Shown piece by piece: positions 1 through 7,819 of a DNA stretch of 64,000 nucleotides. The stretch is from an uncultured Bacteroidales bacterium (GTDB lineage: Bacteria > Bacteroidota > Bacteroidia > Bacteroidales > UBA932), in the NCBI GenBank assembly GCA_949286415.1, contig CASEBV010000023.1:1-64000 (forward strand), given 5' to 3'. Under the pieces are notes generated by a model. That model did not search any database and had not been told where the DNA came from. It worked only from the letters and a program-made list of their open reading frames with translations. How positions within the stretch are numbered: position 1 is the stretch's first letter; the number at the start of each line of letters is the position of its first letter. Both the position numbers and the translations under genes were made by a program.

Positions 1-2
1 AT

Positions 3-398
3 GTGTCCGACGGCACTTATTCCGATTCCGATCTTTCGCAGGTAGCCACATCCGTCAATGCGATGTCCTCATGCACGGTGGATCTGCGCAATGGCGAAGT
101 TGAATCAGGCTCTGCTGCCCGTCCGGCAAGATACATGGAAAAGAAGGGGAATTCCGTGTCATATATGCTGATTCCGCAGAAGAAAGACGATGTCACTGTA
201 GAGGTCTCTTTCCAGGGTATGAAAAAGACATTCACTCTTCCGGACACCACCGGGGACGGTCAGGCGCTCAGTCTGCTTGAAGGAGGAAAAATGCTGACGG
301 TGCAGCTTGAGATTTCTTCGGACGGGATCAGAATGGACGGGGTGCAGATTGTGGGCTGGGAGTCCCAGGGAACTGTCAACGGAGGCATATCATTCTGA
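3..398 (+). CDS. Fimbrillin-like protein, C-terminal part (5' partial)
   Basis: The reading frame is open to the left edge of the window, so this is the last ~131 residues of a longer protein. The end (strand-like stretch with KMLTVQLEIS, then a GIRMDGVQIVGW motif and a glycine-rich tail) resembles the C-terminal strand region of Bacteroidales fimbrillin-family (Mfa/FimA-like) proteins, where a terminal beta strand is used in donor-strand assembly of surface fimbriae. There are no cysteines except one and no membrane segment. The gene converges on the decarboxylase/cupin gene. The family call rests on the strand pattern of the tail only, so it is tentative; another surface beta-sandwich protein is possible. 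Confidence 0.5.
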   Translation: MSDGTYSDSDLSQVATSVNAMSSCTVDLRNGEVESGSAARPARYMEKKGNSVSYMLIPQKKDDVTVEVSFQGMKKTFTLPDTTGDGQALSLLEGGKMLTVQLEISSDGIRMDGVQIVGWESQGTVNGGISF

Positions 399-490
399 TG
401 CCGCAGCAGTGTTCTTTTCAGTTTCAAACAACTGCCCGGCATTCTCCTGCAGGATTTTAGTTGGACTTCAGCACTGCATCCGGCTGTCAG

Positions 491-1312
491 TCATTTGCCT
501 AATTTTTCATACTCTTCGTCAGTCACAGGCTCCAGCCATTCATTTGACGCGTTTTCTCCCGGAATTTCAAAGGCGAGATGTGCAAACCAACTGTCTGCTG
601 CCGCACCGTGCCAATGCTTTACATTAGCAGGAATGTGGATGACATCACCAGGAAGCATCTGAACGGCAGGCTTGCCTTCTTCCTGATACCACCCTTTGCC
701 TGCCACACAGACAAGCATCTGCCCTCCTCCTTTCGTGGCACGGTGGATATGCCAGTTGTTGCGGCAGCCCGGCTCGAAAGTCACATTGGCAAACGGTATC
801 TGTTCCTTGGAAACCGTAGCGAGATAACTGTTACCGACAAAATACTTGGCGTATGCGGTGTTCGGTTCTCCGACAGGGAATATCATCTCGCGCTGGAAAG
901 CGGCTTTGCCGTCTGTCCCGGCCGTGTCATCAGCCCAGACATCCTTTGCCAGCCTAAATGCTCCCCATGCGTTGGGCCATCCTGCATAAAAGGCGATATG
1001 CGTCAGCATTTCCGATATTTCGGTACGTGTAATGCCATTCTGTTTGGCAAACTGAAGATGATGTGTCAGGGATGAGTCGATGATGCCTTTACCGACAAGT
1101 GTCGCTACGGTTATCATGCTCCGGTCGCGGGGGCTGAGTCCCGGACGGTTCCATACTTCCCCGAAAAGCACGTCATCGTTAAGTTCGGCAAATTTCGGGG
1201 CAAATTCGCCCAACTGCACATGTCCGGCAGTCTGTGAAATTTTTTCTTGTGCCATAATTCCTTGAATATTAATCGTTGTTGCCGTCAACAATAAAAACAG
1301 TATCTTTTTCAT
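491..1312 (-). CDS. Secreted carboxymuconolactone decarboxylase-like / cupin fusion protein
   Basis: 273 residues with an N-terminal signal peptide (MKKILFLLLTATT..., cleavage near GIMAQ). Residues ~35-130 form a carboxymuconolactone decarboxylase (CMD) domain; residues ~160-260 form a cupin beta barrel with the metal-ligand pattern H-I-H (NNWHIHRAT) and a later H (NVKHWHGAAAD). The CMD part has no CxxC pair, so an AhpD-like peroxidase role is unlikely. This two-domain arrangement is familiar in Bacteroidales; substrates are not established. The signal peptide puts it in the periplasm or outside. Start ATG at 1312 directly precedes the signal peptide. No promoter of the TAnnTTTG type was seen upstream. 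Domain calls are firm, the reaction is unknown. Confidence 0.85.
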   Translation of the reverse strand: MKKILFLLLTATTINIQGIMAQEKISQTAGHVQLGEFAPKFAELNDDVLFGEVWNRPGLSPRDRSMITVATLVGKGIIDSSLTHHLQFAKQNGITRTEISEMLTHIAFYAGWPNAWGAFRLAKDVWADDTAGTDGKAAFQREMIFPVGEPNTAYAKYFVGNSYLATVSKEQIPFANVTFEPGCRNNWHIHRATKGGGQMLVCVAGKGWYQEEGKPAVQMLPGDVIHIPANVKHWHGAAADSWFAHLAFEIPGENASNEWLEPVTDEEYEKLGK

Positions 1313-1425
1313 GCGCTTTATGTATAAAAAGGTTTGTCATTTCAACGACACCATGAATTGGTATCATAATAATAGCATTAAAGCCACACCTGATATGAAG
1401 ATGTTATTCTTTGTGTGAACAAGTT

Positions 1426-1734
1426 TCATATCCGTTTGATAACTTTTGCCGGAACACCTACTGCAACTGCATTTGCAGGAATGTCCTGTGTCACGACTGC
1501 ACCGGCTCCCACCACGGCATTGTCACCGATGGTGACACCCTGCAGAATAGTGGCATTGGAACCGACCCAGACATTTTTGCCCAGGACGATAGGAGCGGAA
1601 TAAGTCAGCTTGCGTTTCTCCGCCTCAATGAAGTGGTTCAATGTGGCAAACACGACATTATCGCACTGTAATGTCACCGGGAACGGGGTCTGGTCGCCAG
1701 CGATGATATTGCATTTTCGTCTGTCAATGCAAAT
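1426..1734 (-). pseudogene. Sugar O-acetyltransferase remnant (5' truncated)
   Basis: Only the C-terminal half of a left-handed beta-helix (hexapeptide) acetyltransferase of the maltose/galactoside O-acetyltransferase group is present: ATLNHFIEAEKR, then APIVLGKNVWVGSNATILQG and the closing VGVPAKVIKRI. The frame can be read back to a stop at 1735-1737, giving a further ~19 residues that do not look like the family's normal N-terminal domain; the usual substrate-binding segment (MxxG...) and the first helix coils are absent. A GTG at 1677 could start an 83-residue product. Family members are ~180-200 residues, so this is about 40-50% of a gene. I regard it as a decayed fragment. Confidence 0.7.
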
Positions 1735-1833
1735 TTACCGGTTCTTATGGAAACTGAAGTAACGATAAGAGGGCAGTTTGTGCCATTTTTACAGATTTTC
1801 GGCTGTGTCGGCCTCTGTCTGACGGAAATTCGT

Positions 1834-1841
1834 TACATTTG
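1834..1841 (+). promoter_or_regulatory. Probable promoter -7 box upstream of priA
   Basis: TACATTTG matches the Bacteroidota -7 consensus TAnnTTTG. No good TTTG is found at the -33 position. If used, it would give priA a leader of about 160 bases (1848-2005). That leader contains short open frames (for example 1847-1930, 27 codons, and 1890-1970, 26 codons) that I cannot assign to any family. Confidence 0.5.
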
Positions 1842-2005
1842 CAACAATGAAACAGGCAGTTCATTACACGCAGACTGGAGAATTCCGATATGCTGATATG
1901 GTTCAGCAATCTGTTGCAGAGCTATTGTGAAGAATTGCGGAATGACTTGCGCGACACTTCTGCCGTATAGCACAATCGTGCAGGCATGACAATGATTGGG
2001 GAGAT

Positions 2006-4231
2006 ATGGCCGCTGACAGAATCTACATATCAGTAATTTTGCCGCTCCGGCTTGAATGGGAGCCTTGCTATTCATATACCGGGGATATTCCCTGTCCGCC
2101 GGAGTCCATGACAGGTCCGGAGGCGGAGATCAAGGACAATAGGACGGAGGGAGTCAGACGAGGTGACCGGGTCAGGGTACAGTTTGCCGGGAAGGAATAT
2201 ATCGGAACGGTCGACCAAGTGGGAATACTGCCGCAGATTTCTCCGGACAAAATCAAAGGAATCATATCTGTGGAGAGGGAGCTGGCTCCGGTTTCGGAAG
2301 AGGAGAGAACTCTCTGGAAGCAGGTCGCGGAATATTACATGTGCAGCATCGGAGAGGTAAGCAAGGCGGCCTATCCTGCCGGAAAAATCAGCGGGGAGAA
2401 GAAGCTGGCCGGGATGCAGCAGAGAGAAGAGGAGCGCAGAAACAAGAAAATATCACTGCTTCGGGAGAAACTGGCAAAACTGCAGGGAAAGCGGCCGCAG
2501 GAAGGGAAAATCAGAGAAAAGATTGCTGCCGCCGAGGCAGAACTTCAGAGACTTCAGGGGCTGATGCCGGGAGAAGGCAATACATTGCCGATGCCTGACG
2601 ACAGAATCATGCTTTCACAGGCACAGGAGAAGGCTTTTCTGAAAATTAAGGAAGCATTTGGCAAAGGAATGCCGGCACTGCTGAAGGGAGTGACAGGCTC
2701 TGGTAAGACTGAAATATACACAAAACTGGCCTGTGAATGCATCAGAGCAGGAAAAAATGTCCTGTACATGGTGCCGGAAATAGCATTGGGAAGACATCTT
2801 GAAATGAGACTGCAGGAAGTCTTCGGTGCGCGGCTTATGACATTTCATTCGGGGGAAAGCATGGCAAGGAGACGAGATACGGCAGACAGAGTCAGGACCG
2901 CCGAAGGATACATAGTCCTCGGCACAAGGTCTTCCATATTCCTGCCGCACCACAACCTCGGACTCATCATTGTGGATGAAGAGCATGATTCATCCTACAA
3001 GCAGGACTCCCCCGCCCCGAGATACAACGGCAGGGATACTGCGGTCATGCTCGCCGGCATCCACGGCTGTGACATAGTACTCGGCTCGGCGACGCCTTCC
3101 CTTGAGTCTCTGTACAACTGCATGAGCGGGAAATACACCATTGCAGAACTGAAGGAACGGTACCATCATGCCGAAGACGCAGAAATCGAAATAATAGACA
3201 CTATAGCCGAAAGGAAAAAGAACGGGATGAGAGGCTCGTTCTCGGTAAGGCTGATTGAACACATAAGAGAGACTCTGGATGAGGAAGGGCAGGTGATGCT
3301 GTTCCGGGCAAGGAGATCATTCTCTCCCGCCGTACAATGCATTGAATGCGGCTTCATCCCCAAATGCCCGCACTGCAATGTGAGCCTGAGCCTGCACAAA
3401 GGGAAAAATGATGACGGACACGGAAGACTCGTGTGCCACAGCTGCGGATACAGTGCGCCATTCACCGGACAATGTCAGAAATGCGGCGGGAAAATGAGAG
3501 GGCTCGGAACAGGCACACAGAAAATCGAAGAGGAAGTGTCTGCCCTGTTCCCTTCGGCAAGAGTTGCAAGGCTGGACAGCGACACAGCCCAGAGCCCTGT
3601 ATACAGCAAGGAAACCGTCAGGAAGTTCAGCAAGGGAGAGACCGACATTCTCATCGGCACGCAGATGGTGACAAAAGGGTTCGATTTCCCGAATCTCAGG
3701 CTTGTGGCGGTCCTGCAGGCAGACACTCTTCTCGGCATCGAGGATTTCAGGGCAGATGAGAAGGCGGCCCAACTGCTGGAGCAGTTCAGGGGCAGATGCG
3801 GCAGGAGAGACAGGCGCGGACTGTTTGTCATTCAGACATCGGCCCCGGACCATCCGGTATACAGGATACTTGCCGAGGGGACAAAAATTGAAGAAACCTC
3901 TCTGCTGTCCGAACGGAAACTGTTCTCATACCCTCCGTACACAAGAGTCATCAATATTGAAATCAGGGACAAATCCGAACAGCGCGCAATGCTCATGAGC
4001 ACAAAACTCTGCGGCATCCTTGAAGCCGGAGCCCAGCCATACGCGCTGACTGGCCCCTTCAGTCCGGCAGTGGACAAGGCAGCCGACAACTACATCAGGG
4101 TCATCAGGCTGAACCTGCGCAAAGACAAGAATCTTGTCGGCACAAAAAGACGCATCATGACAGCCGTAAACGATTTCGAGTCCAAAGAAAAATACGCAGG
4201 ACACATTGCCATAGATGTTGACCCCATATAA
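2006..4231 (+). CDS. priA: Primosomal protein N' (replication restart helicase PriA)
   Basis: 741 residues. PriA recognises stalled or D-loop forks and reloads the replicative helicase. Visible: N-terminal fork-binding domain (ILPLRLEWEPCYSY, residues ~11-24, then RRGDRVRVQFAG); Walker A GVTGSGKT at ~228-235; DEEH box (VDEEHDSSYKQ); helicase motif III GSATPS; and the PriA zinc module with four CxxC pairs (CIECGF, CPHCN, CHSCGY, CQKCGG). Later motifs (GTQMVTKGFDFP, QFRGRCGR) are intact. A coiled-coil-like charged stretch (~130-185) separates the N-domain from the helicase. An ~11-residue acidic insertion (EAEIKDNRTEG, ~40-50) interrupts the N-domain. The ATG follows a GGGGAG ribosome site. Full family length. 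Confidence 0.97.
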   Translation: MAADRIYISVILPLRLEWEPCYSYTGDIPCPPESMTGPEAEIKDNRTEGVRRGDRVRVQFAGKEYIGTVDQVGILPQISPDKIKGIISVERELAPVSEEERTLWKQVAEYYMCSIGEVSKAAYPAGKISGEKKLAGMQQREEERRNKKISLLREKLAKLQGKRPQEGKIREKIAAAEAELQRLQGLMPGEGNTLPMPDDRIMLSQAQEKAFLKIKEAFGKGMPALLKGVTGSGKTEIYTKLACECIRAGKNVLYMVPEIALGRHLEMRLQEVFGARLMTFHSGESMARRRDTADRVRTAEGYIVLGTRSSIFLPHHNLGLIIVDEEHDSSYKQDSPAPRYNGRDTAVMLAGIHGCDIVLGSATPSLESLYNCMSGKYTIAELKERYHHAEDAEIEIIDTIAERKKNGMRGSFSVRLIEHIRETLDEEGQVMLFRARRSFSPAVQCIECGFIPKCPHCNVSLSLHKGKNDDGHGRLVCHSCGYSAPFTGQCQKCGGKMRGLGTGTQKIEEEVSALFPSARVARLDSDTAQSPVYSKETVRKFSKGETDILIGTQMVTKGFDFPNLRLVAVLQADTLLGIEDFRADEKAAQLLEQFRGRCGRRDRRGLFVIQTSAPDHPVYRILAEGTKIEETSLLSERKLFSYPPYTRVINIEIRDKSEQRAMLMSTKLCGILEAGAQPYALTGPFSPAVDKAADNYIRVIRLNLRKDKNLVGTKRRIMTAVNDFESKEKYAGHIAIDVDPI

Positions 4232-4265
4232 AAAGATGAAGAACTCCGGTATGAAAATTTCTCGC

Positions 4266-4273
4266 TATCTTTG
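4266..4273 (+). promoter_or_regulatory. Probable promoter -7 box for the HsdR_N gene operon
   Basis: TATCTTTG fits TAnnTTTG and lies 41 bases before the ATG at 4314. No TTTG is present at the -33 position, so it is a half match. It suggests the HsdR_N-cca-xerC-hpf run has its own promoter rather than relying only on priA transcription. Confidence 0.45.
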
Positions 4274-4313
4274 CAGATGCGGATAAAATGCCTGTATACG
4301 CATTCAGGAGACA

Positions 4314-4751
4314 ATGGAGAATCTGGAAATGACAGGAAAGACAGTCTGGGATCCCCTCAGGAAAAAGGAAGTGGCCCTGACTCCGGAAGAGCATGTGCGC
4401 CAATGGTTCATCGGGCAGCTCGGCAGCCGGATGAATGTTCCCATGCACATGATGATGAGCGAAACGGCTTTCCGGCTCGGGGACAAGCTTTTCAGGGCAG
4501 ACATACTCATATTCGGGAGGAATGCGAGACCGCTTGCGGTGGTGGAGTGCAAGCGGCCGGAGACAGACCTGGACAATAATGTGCTCGACCAAGTCATCAG
4601 ATACAATATGGTACTGAATGTCAAATACATATTCATCACCAACGGGAATGAGACATTCATCTGCAGGAAAAAGAACTCATCCGAGTATGAATTCATCAGC
4701 CATATTCCGGACTACGGGGAAATGTGCGGCCCTGCCGGACAGGGGAAATGA
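4314..4751 (+). CDS. Solo type I restriction HsdR N-terminal-like nuclease domain protein
   Basis: 145 residues, almost only a PD-(D/E)XK nuclease-like domain of the HSDR_N type. The core is visible as RADILIF (acidic residue) followed by LAVVECKRP (the E-x-K motif), with VRQWFIG in front and KYIFITNGNETFIC behind. There is no helicase part and no specificity or methylase gene nearby, so it is not a restriction system. Single-domain versions of this family are common in Bacteroidota housekeeping neighbourhoods; their function is not established as far as I know. It sits between priA and the CCA-adding enzyme gene. The stop codon (TGA 4749-4751) overlaps an ATG at 4748 in an ATGA arrangement. 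Confidence 0.85.
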   Translation: MENLEMTGKTVWDPLRKKEVALTPEEHVRQWFIGQLGSRMNVPMHMMMSETAFRLGDKLFRADILIFGRNARPLAVVECKRPETDLDNNVLDQVIRYNMVLNVKYIFITNGNETFICRKKNSSEYEFISHIPDYGEMCGPAGQGK

Positions 4752-4810
4752 ACCGGACAAAGACCATATCCGAAACACAAAGACACGGAACATCAGAGAC
4801 ATCAGAAGCA

Positions 4811-6337
4811 ATGACAATAACACACGGATTTCTTGAACACAGGATTTTCTCAATCATATCTGACATCGCCGAGAAGAAAGGCGTCAGGGCATTTGTCATA
4901 GGAGGCTATGTACGGGACTGCTTCCTCGGATGCCCGAGCAAGGACATCGACATCGTCGTCGAGGGCAGCGGCATCAGTCTGGCCGAAGCCGTCGGTGAGG
5001 CTGTTCACAGCAATGTGACCGTATTCAAGAATTTCGGTACGGCCATGCTCAGATACAAAGGCATTGAGGTGGAATTTGTCGGAGCCAGAAAGGAATCATA
5101 CCGGAGAGATTCCCGGAAACCGATTGTAGAGGACGGCACGCTGGAGGACGACCAGAAAAGGAGGGATTTCACCATCAACGCCATGGCATTCAGCCTGCAG
5201 AAAGAAGACTTCGGAGCACTTGTGGATCCTTTCGGCGGCATCAGAGACCTCAAGGACGGCATCATCCGGACGCCGCTCAACCCGGACACCACATACAGTG
5301 ACGACCCCCTCAGGATGGTCAGGGCCATAAGATTCGCGACAAGGCTCACCTCCCCTGAACATGAATTCAGAATCACGCAGGAATCACTTGAATCCATTCG
5401 GAGAAACCGAGACAGAATGAGCATCCTTTCCAAGGAAAGAATTACGGAAGAACTCAACAAGATGCTTGTATGCAGCAGGCCGTCTGTCGGGTTCCGGCTT
5501 ATGGACGAAACCGGCCTGCTGGACTTCGTGCTGCCGCAGCTCACAAAGCTCAAAGAGACAAATACAGTGGACGGGAAAGGACACAAGGAAAATTTCTCCC
5601 ATACCCTTGAAGTAGTTGACAATGTTGCAGCCCTTGAGACAAGCCTGATTTCAGAAGGAGCACTTCACGACTGGCACACCGAAGACAATACGGAAATTGG
5701 AACCGTGCGTACGGAACCTTATCTATGGCTCAGGTGGGCAGCACTTCTGCATGACATCGGGAAACCGGTGACAAAGAGATACGACCCTCAGGCCGGATGG
5801 ACATTTCACGGGCATGAGATTGTCGGGGCAAGGATGGTCCCGAAAATCTTCCAGTCCATGAAGATGCCTCTCAATGAAAAGATGAAATATGTCCAGAAGC
5901 TTGTGAACCTCCACCTCCGTCCGATAGCCCTTGTAACCGAAGAAGTCACGGATTCGGCGGTAAGGAGGCTTCTGTTCGACGCAGGAAATGACATAGACGA
6001 CCTCATGGTACTCTGCAAGTCCGACATCACATCCAAGAATCCGAAAAAAGTAGAACGGCTGAAGCACAATTTTGACATAGTAAGGCAGAAACTGGTTGAT
6101 GTAGAGGCAAAGGATGCCATAAGGAACTTCAAAAACCCTATCAGGGGGGAATACATCATGGAGACATTCGGCATACCTCCGGGAAGACCGGTCGGCATAA
6201 TTCAGGAGCATGTCAAGAATGCAATACTTGACGGCATAATAGAGAACAGATTCGAAGACGCCGACAGGCTCATGAGAGAAAAAGCCGCCGAAATGGGACT
6301 TTTTCCAAAAGGCGGTCCGGAGCCTCAGGCGGACTGA
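4811..6337 (+). CDS. cca: CCA tRNA nucleotidyltransferase with HD domain
   Basis: Adds or repairs the 3'-CCA end of tRNAs. Class II poly(A) polymerase head: GGYVRD, DIDIVVEGSG (catalytic aspartates), RRDFTINAMAF, then DDPLRMVRAIRFATRL and the RRNRDRMSILSKERI neck. A C-terminal HD phosphohydrolase domain carries LLHDIGKP and GHEIVGA. I chose the ATG at 4811 (about 508 residues) because MTITHGFLEHRIF aligns with the usual N-terminus; an ATG at 4748, overlapping the upstream stop codon, would add 21 residues and cannot be excluded. Ends 18 bases before the recombinase gene, so the two are probably co-transcribed. Confidence 0.94.
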   Translation: MTITHGFLEHRIFSIISDIAEKKGVRAFVIGGYVRDCFLGCPSKDIDIVVEGSGISLAEAVGEAVHSNVTVFKNFGTAMLRYKGIEVEFVGARKESYRRDSRKPIVEDGTLEDDQKRRDFTINAMAFSLQKEDFGALVDPFGGIRDLKDGIIRTPLNPDTTYSDDPLRMVRAIRFATRLTSPEHEFRITQESLESIRRNRDRMSILSKERITEELNKMLVCSRPSVGFRLMDETGLLDFVLPQLTKLKETNTVDGKGHKENFSHTLEVVDNVAALETSLISEGALHDWHTEDNTEIGTVRTEPYLWLRWAALLHDIGKPVTKRYDPQAGWTFHGHEIVGARMVPKIFQSMKMPLNEKMKYVQKLVNLHLRPIALVTEEVTDSAVRRLLFDAGNDIDDLMVLCKSDITSKNPKKVERLKHNFDIVRQKLVDVEAKDAIRNFKNPIRGEYIMETFGIPPGRPVGIIQEHVKNAILDGIIENRFEDADRLMREKAAEMGLFPKGGPEPQAD

Positions 6338-6355
6338 CGCGGCTCAGATGCAGAG

Positions 6356-7438
6356 ATGAACCTCACGGACAAATACATAACTTACATCAGTTCCATAAGG
6401 AGATATTCGGACAAGACAGCCCGGAACTACCGTGCCGTCCTGGATGATTTCCTCTTGTTTGCCTTTGCAGACATCCCGGACAAAAGCTCCATTTGCGACG
6501 AAGACATCGTCAGCACCCTGACTCCGGGTGTCATCCGGGGCTATGAGGTATATCTCATGGACAAGAGAAAGCTGATCCCGAGGACAGTCAACCTGCACCT
6601 CTCGGTGCTCAGCGGATTCTGCCGCTGGATGACAAGAGAAAATCTGCTGCAGTCAAATCCGGTCGGGGCAGTGGCAAGACCTAAAGTTTCAAAGAAACTG
6701 CCCACAATATTCAGGGAAGCTGAACTTGAAGAATATTTTCGCCGGACAGCCATATTCGCGTCAGGGGAGTTCCGTCCCGACCCTGATTCATTCATAGAAA
6801 AATACAAGGCTACCAGACCATACGGGTACAGACCGGAAACGGACCGTCTGCTGCTTGAGATGTACAGCCTGGCCGCAGATCCGGAGAAATTCGCCATTTT
6901 CCTTTATATGAAAAGACTCAGGAGAGTGATAATCGCAACATTGTACGGCACAGGCATGCGGCGGGCAGAACTTGTGTCGCTGAATACCGGCGATGCGGAT
7001 TTCCGGCGACATGTTGTCAAAGTGAAAGGAAAAGGAGACAAAACGAGAGAAATTCCTCTTACTTCTTCATTGTCAGAAGAAATTTTATTATATTTACAGG
7101 CAGTTGAGATGATTTGCGGGAAGGCAGCCTGCGGCAATGCCCTTTTTGTCACGGACAAGGGAAGGAGAGTATATCCGGAATTCATTGACCGGGCAGTGAG
7201 GACGGAACTGGAGGAAACAGGAGGATTTACCGGGAAAAAGTCACCACATGTCCTTCGCCATACGCTTGCGACGGAACTGCTGGATGAAGGCGCAGACCTT
7301 AATTCCATCAAGGAATTGCTCGGACATTCTTCGCTGGCCGCCACACAGGTCTACACCCACAACACCATCGAGAAACTCAAGAAAGTTTATCAAACCGCCC
7401 ATCCGAGGGCTAAAAATGGAGGTAAAAATGGAGATTAG
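6356..7438 (+). CDS. Tyrosine recombinase, XerC-like, with a ~57-residue insertion
   Basis: 360 residues. N-terminal SAM-like DNA-binding domain (~1-105) and catalytic domain with the full tyrosine-recombinase set: R202 (GTGMRRAEL), K226 (KGKGDK), H298 and R301 (PHVLRH), H324 (LLGHSS) and nucleophile Y333 (QVYTH). Position in a housekeeping run directly in front of hpf is the place where Bacteroidota carry a chromosomal XerC-type resolvase, so dimer resolution is likelier than mobile-element integration. Unusual: residues ~131-187 (including PDPDSFIEKYKA and TDRLLLEMYSLAAD) are an insertion between the N-domain and the catalytic domain that ordinary ~300-residue XerC/D lack. No flanking att-like repeats were seen. 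Confidence 0.88.
   Translation: MNLTDKYITYISSIRRYSDKTARNYRAVLDDFLLFAFADIPDKSSICDEDIVSTLTPGVIRGYEVYLMDKRKLIPRTVNLHLSVLSGFCRWMTRENLLQSNPVGAVARPKVSKKLPTIFREAELEEYFRRTAIFASGEFRPDPDSFIEKYKATRPYGYRPETDRLLLEMYSLAADPEKFAIFLYMKRLRRVIIATLYGTGMRRAELVSLNTGDADFRRHVVKVKGKGDKTREIPLTSSLSEEILLYLQAVEMICGKAACGNALFVTDKGRRVYPEFIDRAVRTELEETGGFTGKKSPHVLRHTLATELLDEGADLNSIKELLGHSSLAATQVYTHNTIEKLKKVYQTAHPRAKNGGKNGD
7418..7422 (+). promoter_or_regulatory. Strong ribosome binding site deciding the hpf start
   Basis: GGAGG followed by TAAAA and ATG at 7428. Strong Shine-Dalgarno sites are rare in this window, so this one supports the inner start (7428) over the ATG at 7416, and lies inside the end of the recombinase gene. 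Confidence 0.7.
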
Positions 7439-7718
7439 AGTACAATCCATCAAGTTCGATGCTGATCAGAAACTTCTGGACTTCGTAGAGAAAAAACTTT
7501 CCAGACTTCCAAAGTTCTATGACGAAATCACAAGCATTGAAGTTGCAATGTCACTTCTGCCTGAGCATCAGAACAAAAATGTGAAAGTGCATGTGAGGAT
7601 TCCTGGCAATGACCTTGTAGTCGAGAGAAACGCCAAAACTTTCGAAGACGCCGTCGTCGACTGCGCGGACATACTCAAGGACAAGCTCGTCAGGGCAAAG
7701 GAGAAGAAAGTCGAGTAA
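7428..7718 (+). CDS. hpf: Ribosome hibernation promoting factor / sigma-54 modulation protein family
   Basis: 96 residues beginning MEIRVQSIKFDADQKLLDFV. Short-type HPF/RaiA (YfiA) fold: beta-alpha-beta-beta-beta-alpha, with the conserved KFYDEI and VKVHVRIPGNDLVVE strand and a basic C-terminal helix (DILKDKLVRAKEKK). It binds the decoding centre of idle 30S subunits and promotes hibernating ribosome formation. The C-terminal dimerisation domain of long HPF is absent. The start overlaps the recombinase end by 11 bases, implying translational coupling. A palindromic terminator follows directly. Confidence 0.92.
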   Translation: MEIRVQSIKFDADQKLLDFVEKKLSRLPKFYDEITSIEVAMSLLPEHQNKNVKVHVRIPGNDLVVERNAKTFEDAVVDCADILKDKLVRAKEKKVE

Positions 7719-7745
7719 TCTTCAGTCAAATACTTGCAGAAATTG

Positions 7746-7769
7746 AAAGGCTGCCCCGGGGCAGCCTTT
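7746..7769. terminator. Bidirectional intrinsic terminator
   Basis: Perfect 24-base palindrome AAAGGCTGCC-CCGG-GGCAGCCTTT, with A-rich and T-rich flanks, between the convergent hpf and flavoprotein genes. It can serve both strands. Confidence 0.85.
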
Positions 7770-7819
7770 ATTGTTCAGGGCCGAAGCATTTCAGGACAGA
7801 TGGAATTGCCCGGGCACAT

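Noticed and set aside
1847-1970. Small peptide genes in the priA leader
   Set aside because: Two short overlapping frames (27 and 26 codons) have no ribosome sites or family resemblance; they are mentioned only as part of the leader.
4314-4751. Type I restriction-modification locus
   Set aside because: Only the N-terminal nuclease-like domain is present; there is no helicase part, HsdM or HsdS gene nearby.
6356-7438. Integrase of a prophage or integrative element
   Set aside because: The gene sits in a housekeeping run directly before hpf, with no att-like direct repeats, no tRNA end and no cargo genes around it.
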